Below, piece after piece: positions 27,580 through 37,259 of a stretch of DNA of 64,000 nucleotides. This DNA is from Flexivirga alba (GTDB lineage: Bacteria > Actinomycetota > Actinomycetes > Actinomycetales > Dermatophilaceae), in assembly GCF_042661025.1 (NCBI RefSeq), contig NZ_JBHSWH010000001.1, forward strand, positions 1,488,001-1,552,000. Reading direction: 5' to 3'. A model generated the notes under the pieces. The model ran no database searches, was not told where the DNA came from, and worked only from the letters and a program-made list of their open reading frames with translations. The translations under genes and the position numbers were made by a program. How positions within the stretch are numbered: position 1 is the first letter of the stretch; each line of letters opens with the position of its first letter.

Positions 27580-28745
27580 GACGTGAGACCCAGCCGCCGC
27601 CCGGCCAACTGGTAGAGGATCTCGACCGTGCCGCCGCCGATTCCGAGGATCCGCATGTCGCGATACTGACGCTCGATCTCGCTCTCGGCCAGGTAGCCCA
27701 TGCCGCCGAAGAGCTGGACGGCCTGGTGGGCGACCCACTCACCACTCTCGCTCGCGGTGTTCTTGGCGAAACAGACCTGCGGGATCAAGCTGTCCACCGG
27801 CTCGCCGGCCTCGTAGCGGTCGACAACCGCGTGCGTGTAGGTGCGGGCGACATCGATGCGTCCGGCCATCCGCGTCAGCGTGTCCTGCACGGACTGCCGT
27901 GCAATGAGAGGCTCCCCGAAGGTCTTGCGTAGCCGGCACCACTCCACCGCAAGATCGAGACACCGCTGCGCTTGCGAATACGCCTGTGCCGCAAGGGCGA
28001 TCCGCTCGGACAGGAATGCCGTGCCGATGAGCGCGAACCCGGTGTTCTCCGCACCGACCAGCTGACTTGCCGGCACTCGCGCATCCGTGAACGACAACTC
28101 CGCAGTGTCGGAAGAGCGCCAGCCCATCTTGTCCAGCTTGCGGGACACCTCGAAGCCGGGCGTGCCACGTTCGATGACCAGCAGGGAGATCCCGCGAGCA
28201 CCGGGGAGGTCGGCGCCGCCGGTGCGCACCGCTGTGGTGACGAAGTCGGCCCGGCAGCCCGAGGTGATGAAGGTCTTCGACCCGTTCACCACGTATTCGT
28301 CGCCGTCCCGGCGAGCCGTGGTCCGTAAGGCGCCGACGTCCGAGCCACCGCTCGGCTCGGTGATCGCGAGTGATCCGATCGCCTCGCCCGCCAGCGCCGG
28401 CCACACCCAGCGGTCGATCTGCCCCTGGTCGCCGGCCGCGACGATGTGCGGGCAGGCGATGCCTGCGGTGAACAGCGAGGCATACACGCCGCCGGCTGCA
28501 CCAGCCTCATGGAATGACTCGCATACTGTGACCGCTTCGCGCTGGCCCGCACCGCCGCCGCCCGCGGTCTCTGGGAAGCCCACGCCGAGCAGGCCCAATT
28601 GGCCTGCGGTGCGCGACAATTCACGTGGCAACTCGCCGACGCGCTCCCACTCGTCCTGATGGGGGAACACCTCACGCCGGACGAATTCGGTCGCCGTTGC
28701 CCGCAGGGATCGTAGTTCCGGGGACCGCCAGTCCTGGTGGCTCAT
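27576..28745 (-). CDS. Acyl-CoA dehydrogenase
   Basis: The 389-residue flavoenzyme introduces an alpha,beta double bond into an acyl-CoA and passes electrons to ETF. It has SLAITEPSGGSDVGALRTTA (FAD and substrate loop), SGCRADFVTT, and the C-terminal AVQLFGGMGYLAESEIERQYRDMRILGIGGGTVEI signature. The catalytic base should be the Glu in the final GGGTVEI or its upstream equivalent. Its start overlaps the stop of the TIGR03084 gene by ATGA. Its own stop overlaps that of convergent rhaB. The substrate is probably branched, from context. Confidence 0.9.
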   Translation of the reverse strand: MSHQDWRSPELRSLRATATEFVRREVFPHQDEWERVGELPRELSRTAGQLGLLGVGFPETAGGGGAGQREAVTVCESFHEAGAAGGVYASLFTAGIACPHIVAAGDQGQIDRWVWPALAGEAIGSLAITEPSGGSDVGALRTTARRDGDEYVVNGSKTFITSGCRADFVTTAVRTGGADLPGARGISLLVIERGTPGFEVSRKLDKMGWRSSDTAELSFTDARVPASQLVGAENTGFALIGTAFLSERIALAAQAYSQAQRCLDLAVEWCRLRKTFGEPLIARQSVQDTLTRMAGRIDVARTYTHAVVDRYEAGEPVDSLIPQVCFAKNTASESGEWVAHQAVQLFGGMGYLAESEIERQYRDMRILGIGGGTVEILYQLAGRRLGLTS

Positions 28746-29533
28746 CGCTGCGGCCGCCCGCGAACCGCGCTCTTGGGGGCGCCGGCGAAGACCTGTGCGA
28801 ACTCCAGCCAGTGGGCCGCCTCACCGGTGCCAGTCAACGCCGTGTCCGACAGCTCTCGACGCTGTGTCACCACCAGGCAGAAGTCCTCTGCTGAGCCGGT
28901 TACTCGCGCTGCGGCCTCCTCGGGTCCCCAGCTCCAGGGCTGGTCATCCGGCCCGGTCAGCTCGATCCGGAATTCTTCGGCCGGTGGCTCGAGTCCGTTG
29001 ATCCGGTAGGCGAAGTTGCGGGTACGAACCCCGAGGTGACAAACGTCGCGCAGCCTGTTGGTCGGTTCCCGGCGCACGCCCAGCGCATCGACGACGTCCT
29101 GACCATGTGCCCAGGTTTCCATCAGTCTGGCCGTCGCCATCGACCGTGGACTCATCGGTGGTCCGAACCACGGCAGCCGCGTCGACGGGTCCGCCTCGCG
29201 AAGCGCTTGCACCAGGTCGTCGCGGCCGGAGCACCAGCGCTCGAGCAGTTCTGCATACGGCCGTATGGCGCCCGCCGCAGCCGCTCGATCGACGAACTCG
29301 AGCGGGGCTGCAGTGGCTGCCTCTAGGACTTTGCCGAACGCGGCCGGGTCGGTGGCCGAAAGGACCGCGACGTGGTCTGTCCAGGCCAGGTGCGACACCT
29401 GGTGCGCGATCGTCCAGCCGGGTGCGGGGGTGTCTCGCTCCCAGTCCTCGTCCGTCAGTCCGGCGAGCAACCGATCGAGATCCAGACTTTCGTCGAGAAA
29501 GGACTGCACGGTCGAGTCCACGTCGCCACTCAT
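28742..29533 (-). CDS. TIGR03084 family (DinB-like, maleylpyruvate isomerase-type) protein
   Basis: The 263-residue protein belongs to the DinB/mycothiol-dependent superfamily. The N-terminal four-helix part shows LDRLLAGLTDEDWERDTPAPGWTIAHQVSHLAWTDHVA with a metal-binding His, and later TARLMETWAHGQDV with another His. The last 90 residues form a separate domain (YRINGLEPPAEEF). Proteins of this family sit beside acyl-CoA and AtuA genes in actinobacteria, but their reaction is unknown. ATG 29533 lies 27 bases from a large palindrome at 29560-29585 that should control it. Confidence 0.8.
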   Translation of the reverse strand: MSGDVDSTVQSFLDESLDLDRLLAGLTDEDWERDTPAPGWTIAHQVSHLAWTDHVAVLSATDPAAFGKVLEAATAAPLEFVDRAAAAGAIRPYAELLERWCSGRDDLVQALREADPSTRLPWFGPPMSPRSMATARLMETWAHGQDVVDALGVRREPTNRLRDVCHLGVRTRNFAYRINGLEPPAEEFRIELTGPDDQPWSWGPEEAAARVTGSAEDFCLVVTQRRELSDTALTGTGEAAHWLEFAQVFAGAPKSAVRGRPQR

Positions 29534-29559
29534 GACATCGGAGCGTGGCACATCACCAT

Positions 29560-29585
29560 AAAACAAGCAAGCATGCTTGTTTTCT
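29560..29585. promoter_or_regulatory. TetR-type operator, copy 1, in divergent promoter
   Basis: These 26 bases contain the perfect palindrome CAAGCATGCTTG flanked by AAAACAAG and TTTTCT, and are identical to 37207-37232. They lie between the divergent TIGR03084 and acyl-CoA synthetase genes, and a TetR gene is in the same cluster. Confidence 0.75.
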
Positions 29586-29653
29586 CGGAGCGCACGGATA
29601 GCGTCCATGCGAAGGGCCCGATGAGGTGCCATTTGCGAGCAGGGAGACCGGAT

Positions 29654-31212
29654 ATGGACCACGGCTTCGGCAACTGGATCACCGTGCAGGCCGTCCGCAA
29701 CGGCGACAGGTCTGCCCTCATCGACGCGACGAGCGACACCGTGACCACCTATCGAGAGTTAGAGTCACGCACCAATCGGCTGGCAGATGCGTTGAGCCGA
29801 AAAGGGATTCGGCGGGGCGACCGTGTCGCGATGCTGACGCTGAACAGCCCGCAGATGATGGAGGTCTACTTCGCGGTCGCCAAACTCGGCGCGATCAGCG
29901 TCCCGGTGAATGCCCGTCTGTCCCCGCGAGAGGTCGCGTTCGTGCTGAACGATTCCGGCGCGATCATGCTCTTCTCTTCGACCCTGCTGGCGTCGACCGC
30001 CGAGGCTGCGGTCGCGGACAGTCCTTCCGTGCGTCACCACCTGCAGATCGCGATGGCAGCCGAACGAGCCGCCGGCGACGGTGCGGACTACGAGGCGTTG
30101 CTTGCAATCGGATCCACTGAACGCGTCATACGTGACGTGGCCGAGTCCGACGTCTGCACGATCATGTACACCTCGGGCACCACCGGTCAGCCGAAGGGCG
30201 CGATGCTGACGCACCGCAACTTCTTCTACAACGCGGTCAACCTCTTCGGGTTCGGCTCAGGCTGGGCAGAGAAGACATCACGGTCACCGCGGCCCCGCTC
30301 TTCCACATCGGTGCGCTCGGTGTGCACACGATGCCGTTCCTGTTCATCGGTGCCTGCGTCGCGATCACCGAGAATTTCACTCCGGCCGGGTGGCTCGAGG
30401 CGGCCGAGAAATACCGAATCACCAAGGCCTTCAACGTCCCTGCTATGTGGGCGGCGATCGCACAGGCGCTGCCCGACAGTGGGTCCGACCTGTCCGCGTT
30501 GACGTTCGCCGTCTCCGGCGGCGCCCCGTGCCCGATCCCGATCATCCGGGGACTGCAGGGTCAAGGGATGAAGTTCACCGAGGGGTTCGGGATGACCGAG
30601 ACCTCGCCGATAGCGGCCTGCCTGGCCCCCGAGGACGTGGTCGACCATGCCGGCTCCATCGGCCGGCCGGTGAACTTCAACGAGTTCGCGATCCTCGACG
30701 AGGAGGACCACGAGGTGCCGGTCGGCGCAGTCGGCGAATTGTGCATTCAAGGTGCGAATGTCTTTGTGGGGTATTGGAATCGGCCTGCCGAGACCGCCTC
30801 GGCCCTGCGCGGTGGCTGGTTCCACACGGGTGACCTGGCCATGGTCGACGAGGACGGTTACTACACGCTTGTCGATCGCAAGCGGGACATGATCATCAGC
30901 GGCGGGGAGAACGTCTACCCGATCGAGGTCGAGCAGGTGATCTACGAGCACCCCGACGTCAACGAGGTGGCGGTCTTCGGACTTCCGGACGAACAGTGGG
31001 GTGAGGTCGTCACCGCGGTCGTCGTGCTGGGCGAAGGCGGGACCACCACCGCAGACGAGCTACGCGAGTGGACCGGCGCCCGGATCGCTCGGTTCAAGGC
31101 ACCGAAGCAGGTCCACCTCGTCGACGAGTTGCCGCGGAACGCGACCGGCAAGATTCTCAAGCGGACCCTCCGTGAAACATGGGGTGGTACGGCGAGCCAA
31201 GTCACGCGCTGA
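29654..31212 (+). pseudogene. Acyl-CoA synthetase (AMP-dependent ligase), frameshifted
   Basis: Two frames together encode an ANL-family acyl-CoA ligase of about 519 residues. The first carries the P-loop motif IMYTSGTTGQPKGAMLTHRN. The second carries the adenylate-binding FTEGFGMTETSP, the hinge TGDLAMVDEDGYYTLVDRKRDMI and the catalytic Lys in PRNATGKILK. The break is near 30261: one extra C in GGCTCAGGCTGGGC restores GSGLGREDITVTAAPLFH. It would activate a free acid for the acyl-CoA pathway next door. The ATG is preceded by GGGAG; the promoter region is the divergent operator at 29560-29585. Confidence 0.88.
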
Positions 31213-31219
31213 GATCGCT

Positions 31220-31828
31220 TCAGCTGGACCTCGCCGCGAGCGCCACAGCCAGCTGCGCCGCCCAAGCGTCCACGACCCGCCGCCGTCGGCGTGAGTCGTC
31301 GGTCAGGACGTCGGCCAGGGCGAGACCACGCGCCAGGTCGAGGGTGGCCCGGATGAGTGAGCGTACCTGCGGGTCGCTGTCATCGACGCCCAGCAGTCGC
31401 ACGGTGAGGTCGTGGACGCCGGAGCCGAATTTGTGCTCCAGCGGCAGGATTCGGTCCCGCAGTGCCGGGTCGGCGGAGGCGGCATTCCACACCTGCAGCG
31501 ATGCGCGGAACAACGATCCGATGTAGAGGTCGACGACGGTGCGCACCACCATCGCGACGCGATCCGGACCCGTGAGGTCCGGGATCGTGAGGGCCGCCAT
31601 CTGCGCAGCGCGCTTCTCGAACATGTAGTCCAGCGCGGCGATGATGAGGTCCTCGCGGGTCGGAAAGTGATGCTGCAGGGCACCTCGGCTCGCCTCGGCG
31701 TCCGCCGCGATCACCGAGACGGTCGACGCGTCCCAGCCGCGGGTCGCTAGTGACTCCACGGCGGCTTCCAGGATGCGCTGCCGGGTGACCCGGCTGCGGT
31801 CCTGCTTGGGGGCGGGCGCGGAACTCAT
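31220..31828 (-). CDS. TetR family transcriptional regulator
   Basis: The 202-residue regulator has the TetR DNA-binding domain at residues 13-60 (RQRILEAAVESLATRGWDASTVSVIAADAEASRGALQHHFPTREDL), with helix-turn-helix VIAADAEASRGALQHHF. The C-terminal ligand domain is helical. It overlaps the carboxylase alpha gene by ATGA and so is made as the last gene of the operon it probably controls. The two identical palindromes at 29560 and 37207 are its likely targets, with an acyl-CoA intermediate as inducer (inference). Confidence 0.88.
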   Translation of the reverse strand: MSSAPAPKQDRSRVTRQRILEAAVESLATRGWDASTVSVIAADAEASRGALQHHFPTREDLIIAALDYMFEKRAAQMAALTIPDLTGPDRVAMVVRTVVDLYIGSLFRASLQVWNAASADPALRDRILPLEHKFGSGVHDLTVRLLGVDDSDPQVRSLIRATLDLARGLALADVLTDDSRRRRRVVDAWAAQLAVALAARSS

Positions 31829-33827
31829 CTGTCGGAGTCCTCGACGACCGCGAGCACCGCGCCCTGCTCCACCTGCTGGCCGGTGGCGACCAGCATCTTC
31901 GTGACGACGCCGGCCGTAGGGGTGGTGACCACGTGCTCCATCTTCATCGCCTCCAGCCACAGCAGCTGCTCGCCGGCCTCGACGGTGCTGCCTTCCTCGA
32001 CCGCGATTCGCACCACCGTCCCGGGCATCGGGGCGACCAGAGCGCCTGCGTCCAGTTGTGTCGCCGGGTCGATGAAGCGAGCGCCGGCGGTGAGTGTGAG
32101 GCTGCCGTCGTTGCTCTCCACGACGACCGAGCCGACGTCACCGGTCGCGAATCGTCCGACGCGGTAGCTGCGTCGTACGCCGTCGACCTCGAGCACGACC
32201 TCGTCCGACCGACTCGACAGGAGAGTCAGCCGGCCAATGCGGGTGGGTAACCGCTCCAACTCCAGGCCGGCCCTGGTGAACCGGTAACTGACCGGCAGCT
32301 CGCAGTCCCCGGCGACATACCTGCGCTGCTGAAAACCACTGGGAACATTGCGAAAGCCACTCGGCATGCCGCCCAGCGCGACCGCGCTCGAACGCTCGGC
32401 CGCCGCATCGGCGACGGCGGCAACCACGGCCCCGAGCTCCGGGTCGAGGGCGGCGCCGCGAGTCAGTTCGGCCGGGTCGTGCTGGGTGTAGAACCCGGTG
32501 TCGGCCGTCCCGGCCAAGAAGTCGGGGTGCAGCAGGCTGGCCACCAGCAGGTCGCGGTTCGTCGTCAGCCCGTGGATGCGGGTATGACGCAACGCGGTGG
32601 CCAGCTCGCGCGCCGCTTCCGCCCGGGTCGGTGCCCGCGAGATGACCTTGGCCAGCATGGCGTCGTAGTTGGCCCCGACGACGCTGCCGTTCCGGACACC
32701 CGAGTCGAGTCGGATCCCGTGCATCGCCGCGATGTCGAACTCTGCTGTGACACCGGGCAGGTCCAGGACGTGCAGGGTCCCGGTCTGTGGCTGCCAGTCG
32801 TGCGCGGGGTCCTCGGCATACAGCCGGGCCTCGATGGAGTGGCCGGTCATCGTGGGCTCGTCGCCCTGCAGCGGGATGCCGGCCGCGACATCGAATTGCA
32901 GTGCCACCAGGTCGATTCCGGTGACCGACTCGGTGACGGGGTGCTCGACCTGCAGGCGGGTGTTCATCTCCAGGAACCAGAACCGGCCCCGCTCGTCGGC
33001 GAGGAACTCGACGGTCCCGGCGCCGCGGTAGTCGACCGCCGCCGCTGCGTTGCGCGCCGCGCTGAGCAGTCGCTCGCGCAGGTCGCCGCCGAGTCGCTCG
33101 ACCAGGGGGCGGGCGCTTCCTCGATGACCTTCTGGTGACGCCGCTGCAGCGAACATTCCCGTTCGCCGAGCGCCCACACCGTCCCGTGTGCGTCCGCCAT
33201 GACCTGCACCTCGATATGGTGCCCGGCCTCGAGATAGCGCTCGCAGAAGACCGTCGGATCACCGAACGCGCTTGCAGCTTCTCGGGATGCGCTCTCGATG
33301 GCATCCGGCACATCGGCGAGCGCACGGACGATGCGCATGCCGCGTCCGCCGCCACCTGCCGACGCCTTGACCAGGATCGGCAGGTCGTTCTCGGTGATGG
33401 TTGTGGCGTCGAGCCGATCGAGCACGGGGACGCCGGCCTGCGCCATACGATGCTTGGACTCGACCTTGGAGCCCATCAGCCGAATCGCCTTGGGATCCGG
33501 ACCGGTCCACGTCAGGCCGGCCTCCTGCACCGCCGCCGCGAACTCGGCGTTCTCGGAGAGGAACCCATAACCCGGATGTATGGCGTCTGCGCCGGCGCGG
33601 CGCGCCGCTTCGATCACTAAGTCTCCGCGCAGGTAGGTCTCTGCTGGAGTGACGCCCGGCAGGCGGACCGCCGAATCCGCCTCTGTCACATGGGGACTGG
33701 CGCTGTCCGCGTCGGAGTAGACGGCCACGGTCGCGATGCCGCGGCGCCGGCACGTCGCGAAGACCCGGCGGGCGATCTCGCCGCGATTGGCGACCAGCAC
33801 GCTGGTCATGGGTGGAGTGCTTGTCAT
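31825..33827 (-). pseudogene. Acyl-CoA carboxylase alpha subunit (biotin carboxylase/BCCP), frameshifted
   Basis: Two frames together give about 667 residues. The first (33827 to about 33110) is the biotin carboxylase with VLVANRGEIARRVFATCRRRG, HPGYGFLSENAEFA and the ATP-grasp Gly loop KASAGGGGRGMRIV. The second holds the catalytic FLEMNTRLQVEHPVTE, a BT-like middle region and the biotin domain with the biotinyl Lys in LEAMKMEHV. The break is in G5 at 33105-33109; one more base restores EEAPAPLVERLGG. The enzyme carboxylates an acyl-CoA together with the beta subunit next upstream. Start 33827 is uncertain; ATG 33809 is also possible. Confidence 0.9.
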
Positions 33828-33838
33828 TGTCCCGTGCC

Positions 33839-35437
33839 TCACATCCGGAAGACACCGAACGAGGTGGCGCCCTCGACCGGTGCGTTGTGGATCGCCGACA
33901 GGGCGATGCCCAGGACCGTTCTCGTGTCGCGGGGATCGATGATCCCGTCGTCGTAGACCAGCCCGGACAACACGAGTGGCAGCGACTCCGCGGAGATCTG
34001 CTCCTCGATCGCCTGCTGTATGGCGCGTGCGCCTTCCTCGTCGAAGGGCTTGCCCTGCGCGAGCGCGGAGGCCCGCGAGACCGAGTAGGTGACTTCGGCG
34101 AGCTGCTGAGCGCCCATCACCGAGCTGCGCGCGCTCGGCCAGGTGAAGACGAACCGCGGATCGAAGGCACGCCCGCACATGCCGTAATGGCCGGCGCCAT
34201 ACGAGTTGCCGATCAGTACCGAGATGTGCGGGACGGTGGAGTTCGACACCGCGTTGATCATCATCGCGCCGTGTTTGATGATCCCGCCTTGCTCGTACTC
34301 CTTGCCCACCATGAAGCCGGTTGTGTTGTGCAGGAACAGAAGTGGCGTGTTCGATCGGTTGGCCAGCTGGATGAACTGCGCCGCCTTCTGGGCCTCCTCA
34401 CTGAACAGGACGCCGCGGGCGTTGGCGAGGATCCCGACGGGGAAGCCGTGCAGTTGTGCCCAGCCAGTGGCCAGTGAGCTGCCGTAGAGCGGCTTGAACT
34501 CGTCGAAGTCGGAGTCGTCCACGATCCGTGCGATGACGTCGCGGGGGTCGAAGGGGTTCTTCAGGTCGGCGGGCACGATGCCGAGCAGGTCGTCCGCGGC
34601 ATACCTGGGCGGCAGGGGAGAGGTGGTGGACGGCCCGCCGGCCTTGTGCCGATTGAGGCGCGCGACGATGCGGCGCCCGATCCGGATCGCGTCCTGCTCA
34701 TCGAGTGCGTAGTAGTCGGCGAGCCCGGAGGTTCGTGCGTGCATGCTTGCGCCGCCCAGTGATTCGGCGTCGGACTCCTCACCGGTCGCCGCCTTGACCA
34801 GCGGCGGGCCGGCGAGAAACACCTTGGACCGCTCCTCGATCATCACCACGTGGTCGCTCATGCCGGGCAGGTAGGCGCCGCCGGCGGTCGAGTTGCCGAA
34901 GACCAACGCGATGGTCGGGATGCCTGCAGCGGACAGCTGCGTCAGATTGCGGAACGTCGCGCCCCCGGGGATGAAGATGTCCTTCTGCGTGGGCAGGTCG
35001 GCGCCACCGGACTCGACGAGGCTGATGATCGGCAGGTGGTTCTGGCGGGCGATCTCCTGCATCCGAAGTGTCTTCGTCACCGACGACGGATTGCTCGAAC
35101 CGCCTTTGACCGTAGGGTCGTTCGCGATGATCATGCACTCGACGCCCTCGACGACTCCGATGCCTGCCGCGACGCTGCCGCCTACCGTGAACCGGCTGCC
35201 ATAACCGGCGAACGGCGCCAGCTCCAGGAAGGGCGAGTCACGATCGAGCAGCAGGTCGATCCGCTCGCGCGCGGTGAGCTTGCCGCGCGACCGATGCCGG
35301 GCGACCGCTCGGTCGCCACCTCCGGCGACCGCCAACGCAAGCTGCTCATCGAGCTCCGCGAGCTGGTCGGTCATCGCCTGCGCGTTGACCCGAGCCTCGT
35401 CGGTGGCCGGGTCGAAGGTGCTGGACAGGGCCGTCAT
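33839..35437 (-). CDS. Acyl-CoA carboxylase beta (carboxyltransferase) subunit
   Basis: The 532-residue subunit transfers the carboxyl group from biotin to acyl-CoA. It has the two crotonase-like halves with oxyanion glycines: KGGSSNPSSVTKTLR and VFGNSTAGGAYLPGMSD in the first, LLFLHNTTGFMVGKEYEQGG and VLIGNSYGAGHYGMCGRAFDPRF in the second. This pattern is nearest to methylcrotonyl-CoA or geranyl-CoA carboxylases. The DUF1446 neighbour favours a terpenoid or branched substrate (inference). Its start overlaps the stop of the DUF1446 gene by ATGA. Confidence 0.9.
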   Translation of the reverse strand: MTALSSTFDPATDEARVNAQAMTDQLAELDEQLALAVAGGGDRAVARHRSRGKLTARERIDLLLDRDSPFLELAPFAGYGSRFTVGGSVAAGIGVVEGVECMIIANDPTVKGGSSNPSSVTKTLRMQEIARQNHLPIISLVESGGADLPTQKDIFIPGGATFRNLTQLSAAGIPTIALVFGNSTAGGAYLPGMSDHVVMIEERSKVFLAGPPLVKAATGEESDAESLGGASMHARTSGLADYYALDEQDAIRIGRRIVARLNRHKAGGPSTTSPLPPRYAADDLLGIVPADLKNPFDPRDVIARIVDDSDFDEFKPLYGSSLATGWAQLHGFPVGILANARGVLFSEEAQKAAQFIQLANRSNTPLLFLHNTTGFMVGKEYEQGGIIKHGAMMINAVSNSTVPHISVLIGNSYGAGHYGMCGRAFDPRFVFTWPSARSSVMGAQQLAEVTYSVSRASALAQGKPFDEEGARAIQQAIEEQISAESLPLVLSGLVYDDGIIDPRDTRTVLGIALSAIHNAPVEGATSFGVFRM

Positions 35438-37179
35438 CGGTGCGACTCCTCGGCGGTGGATGGCACGAATTCGGTGGGAACATCGACGTGTCGGGCCCGC
35501 AGCCACTCGCCGAGAGCCTTTGCCTGCGGGTCGAAGCGGGCGGCATACGCGACGCCTTCACCGAGCAGGCCTTCGATGACGAAGTTGAGTGCACGCAACC
35601 GAGGCAGCCGGGTTCGTATGACGGTGAGCTCGCGCGTCTCGGGGAGCAGTTCGCGTAGTCGGTCAACGGTGAGAACGCCGTCCAACCAAGCGAATTCGGC
35701 GTCCGAGCGGACCCACACGCCCACGTTGGCGTTGCCGCCCTTGTCGCCCGATCGAGCGCCGGCGACGGTGCCGAGCGGGACGTTGACGGTCGGCCCATGC
35801 CGCTCCTCCGTGACCGACGTGTCAATGTGCAACGGCTCCAGCGGACTGGTCGTGGTCGGTGCTGGGATCAGCTGTCGGGTGCCGTCCGGCAGTGTCACCG
35901 TGTGCCCGGGCACATCCTGGGCGACGTACCGCGCCTCGTAGACGCCATACGCGCTGCCGCGTCCAGGCGGACTGGTCAGGAAGCAGCCCGGATAGCTGCC
36001 CAGCGCGATCTCGACGGCGGCGCCGGAGAAGGCTCGCCCGACCTTGGCCTCGTCGGGGTCCCGCGCGACGACGGTCAGCGTCGCGGCGGCCCGTGCCTGG
36101 CTGTCCGGGTCGTCGTGATCGGTCCGTGCGAGGGTCCAGGACAGCTCCTCCGGTCGCACCGTCAGTGCTGCTTCGACCTGTCGCTGGGCGAGCTCGGCCT
36201 TCGCCTCGATGTCCAGCCCGGTCAGCACGAACGACATCTCGTTGCGGAAGCCGCCGATCCTGGTGCAGGACACCTTGAGATCCGGAGGGGGCGCCTCACC
36301 GTGCGCTCCGGACAGCAGCACCCGGTCCGGGCCATTCTGCTCGAGGGTGATTGAGTCCAGTCGCAGGACGGCGTCGGGCCCGGCATACCGCGCGTCCTGG
36401 ATCTCGTAGAGCAACTGGGACGCAACGGTGTCGACGGTGACCGTGCCACCGGTGCCCGGGTGCTTGGTGATGATCGACGAGCCGTCGCGACGGATCTCGG
36501 CGATGGGGAATCCGGGACGGGTGAGGTCGGGGACATCCCGGAAGAACGCGAAGTTGCCGCCGGTCGCCTGCGTTCCGCACTCGATGACGTGGCCGGCCGC
36601 CATCGCGCCCGCGAGGGCGTCGAATTCCGTTGGTTGCCAGTCGAAGTGCGCGATCGCGGGACCGACGACCACGGAGGCGTCGGTGACCCGACCGGTGATG
36701 ACGACGTCGGCGTCGGCCCGGCAGGCGGCAGCGATCCCGAAGGCACCGAGGTAGGCGTTGGCGGCGAGTGGTTGCCCGAGGCCGAGTTCCCCGGCCCGGT
36801 CGGTGAGGTCGTCGCCATCGACGACAGCGACCTTGACGGACAGGCCGAGCCGCTCCGCGAGATCGCGTATGGCGGTCGCGCAGCCAGGTGGGTTGAGGCC
36901 ACCGGCGTTGGCGACGATGCGCACGCCCTGGTCGAGCGCGAGACCGAGGCAGTCCTCCAGTTGCCGCAGGAAGGTGCGTGCATAGCCCAGAGTCGGGTCC
37001 TTGGCGCGATCCCGGCCGAGGATCAGCATCGTCAGCTCGGCAAGGTAGTCGCCGGTGAGGACGTCGAGTGGGCCACCTTCGAGCATCTCGCGCATCGCAG
37101 CCAGTCGGTCGCCATAGAAGCCGGAGCAGTTCCCGATCCGCAGGACTGCGTGCGGGGAGGCGGCGCTGGCGGAGCTCAT
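35434..37179 (-). CDS. AtuA family protein (DUF1446, acyclic terpene utilisation)
   Basis: The 581-residue protein has the DUF1446 domain (about residues 10-450) starting VLRIGNCSGFYGDRLAAMREML, with GGLNPPGCATAI, VVITGRVTDASVV and GHVIECGTQATGGNFAFF. A smaller C-terminal domain with GARSGDKGGNANVGVWV follows. AtuA of Pseudomonas is needed for citronellol use, but its reaction is not known. Genes for both carboxylase subunits follow, as in atu clusters. The ATG at 37179 lies 28 bases from the palindrome at 37207-37232, and its leader closely resembles that of the TIGR03084 gene. Confidence 0.85.
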   Translation of the reverse strand: MSSASAASPHAVLRIGNCSGFYGDRLAAMREMLEGGPLDVLTGDYLAELTMLILGRDRAKDPTLGYARTFLRQLEDCLGLALDQGVRIVANAGGLNPPGCATAIRDLAERLGLSVKVAVVDGDDLTDRAGELGLGQPLAANAYLGAFGIAAACRADADVVITGRVTDASVVVGPAIAHFDWQPTEFDALAGAMAAGHVIECGTQATGGNFAFFRDVPDLTRPGFPIAEIRRDGSSIITKHPGTGGTVTVDTVASQLLYEIQDARYAGPDAVLRLDSITLEQNGPDRVLLSGAHGEAPPPDLKVSCTRIGGFRNEMSFVLTGLDIEAKAELAQRQVEAALTVRPEELSWTLARTDHDDPDSQARAAATLTVVARDPDEAKVGRAFSGAAVEIALGSYPGCFLTSPPGRGSAYGVYEARYVAQDVPGHTVTLPDGTRQLIPAPTTTSPLEPLHIDTSVTEERHGPTVNVPLGTVAGARSGDKGGNANVGVWVRSDAEFAWLDGVLTVDRLRELLPETRELTVIRTRLPRLRALNFVIEGLLGEGVAYAARFDPQAKALGEWLRARHVDVPTEFVPSTAEESHR

Positions 37180-37206
37180 GACATCGCAGCCTGGCACAGA
37201 TCGAGC

Positions 37207-37232
37207 AAAACAAGCAAGCATGCTTGTTTTCT
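37207..37232. promoter_or_regulatory. TetR-type operator, copy 2, in divergent promoter
   Basis: The 26 bases are identical to 29560-29585. They separate the AtuA operon from the rightward acyl-CoA dehydrogenase. On the right, TTGTTT (37224-37229) and TAGCGT (37247-37252) are 17 bases apart and may be -35 and -10 boxes, so the operator overlaps the promoter. Confidence 0.75.
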
Positions 37233-37259
37233 TTCGGGGCGCGCATTAGCGTCGGAACC

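Noticed and set aside
30226..30951. Leftward open frame inside the acyl-CoA synthetase
   Set aside because: It is antisense to conserved ligase motifs and is Asp/His/Arg-rich, as expected of a shadow in GC-rich DNA.
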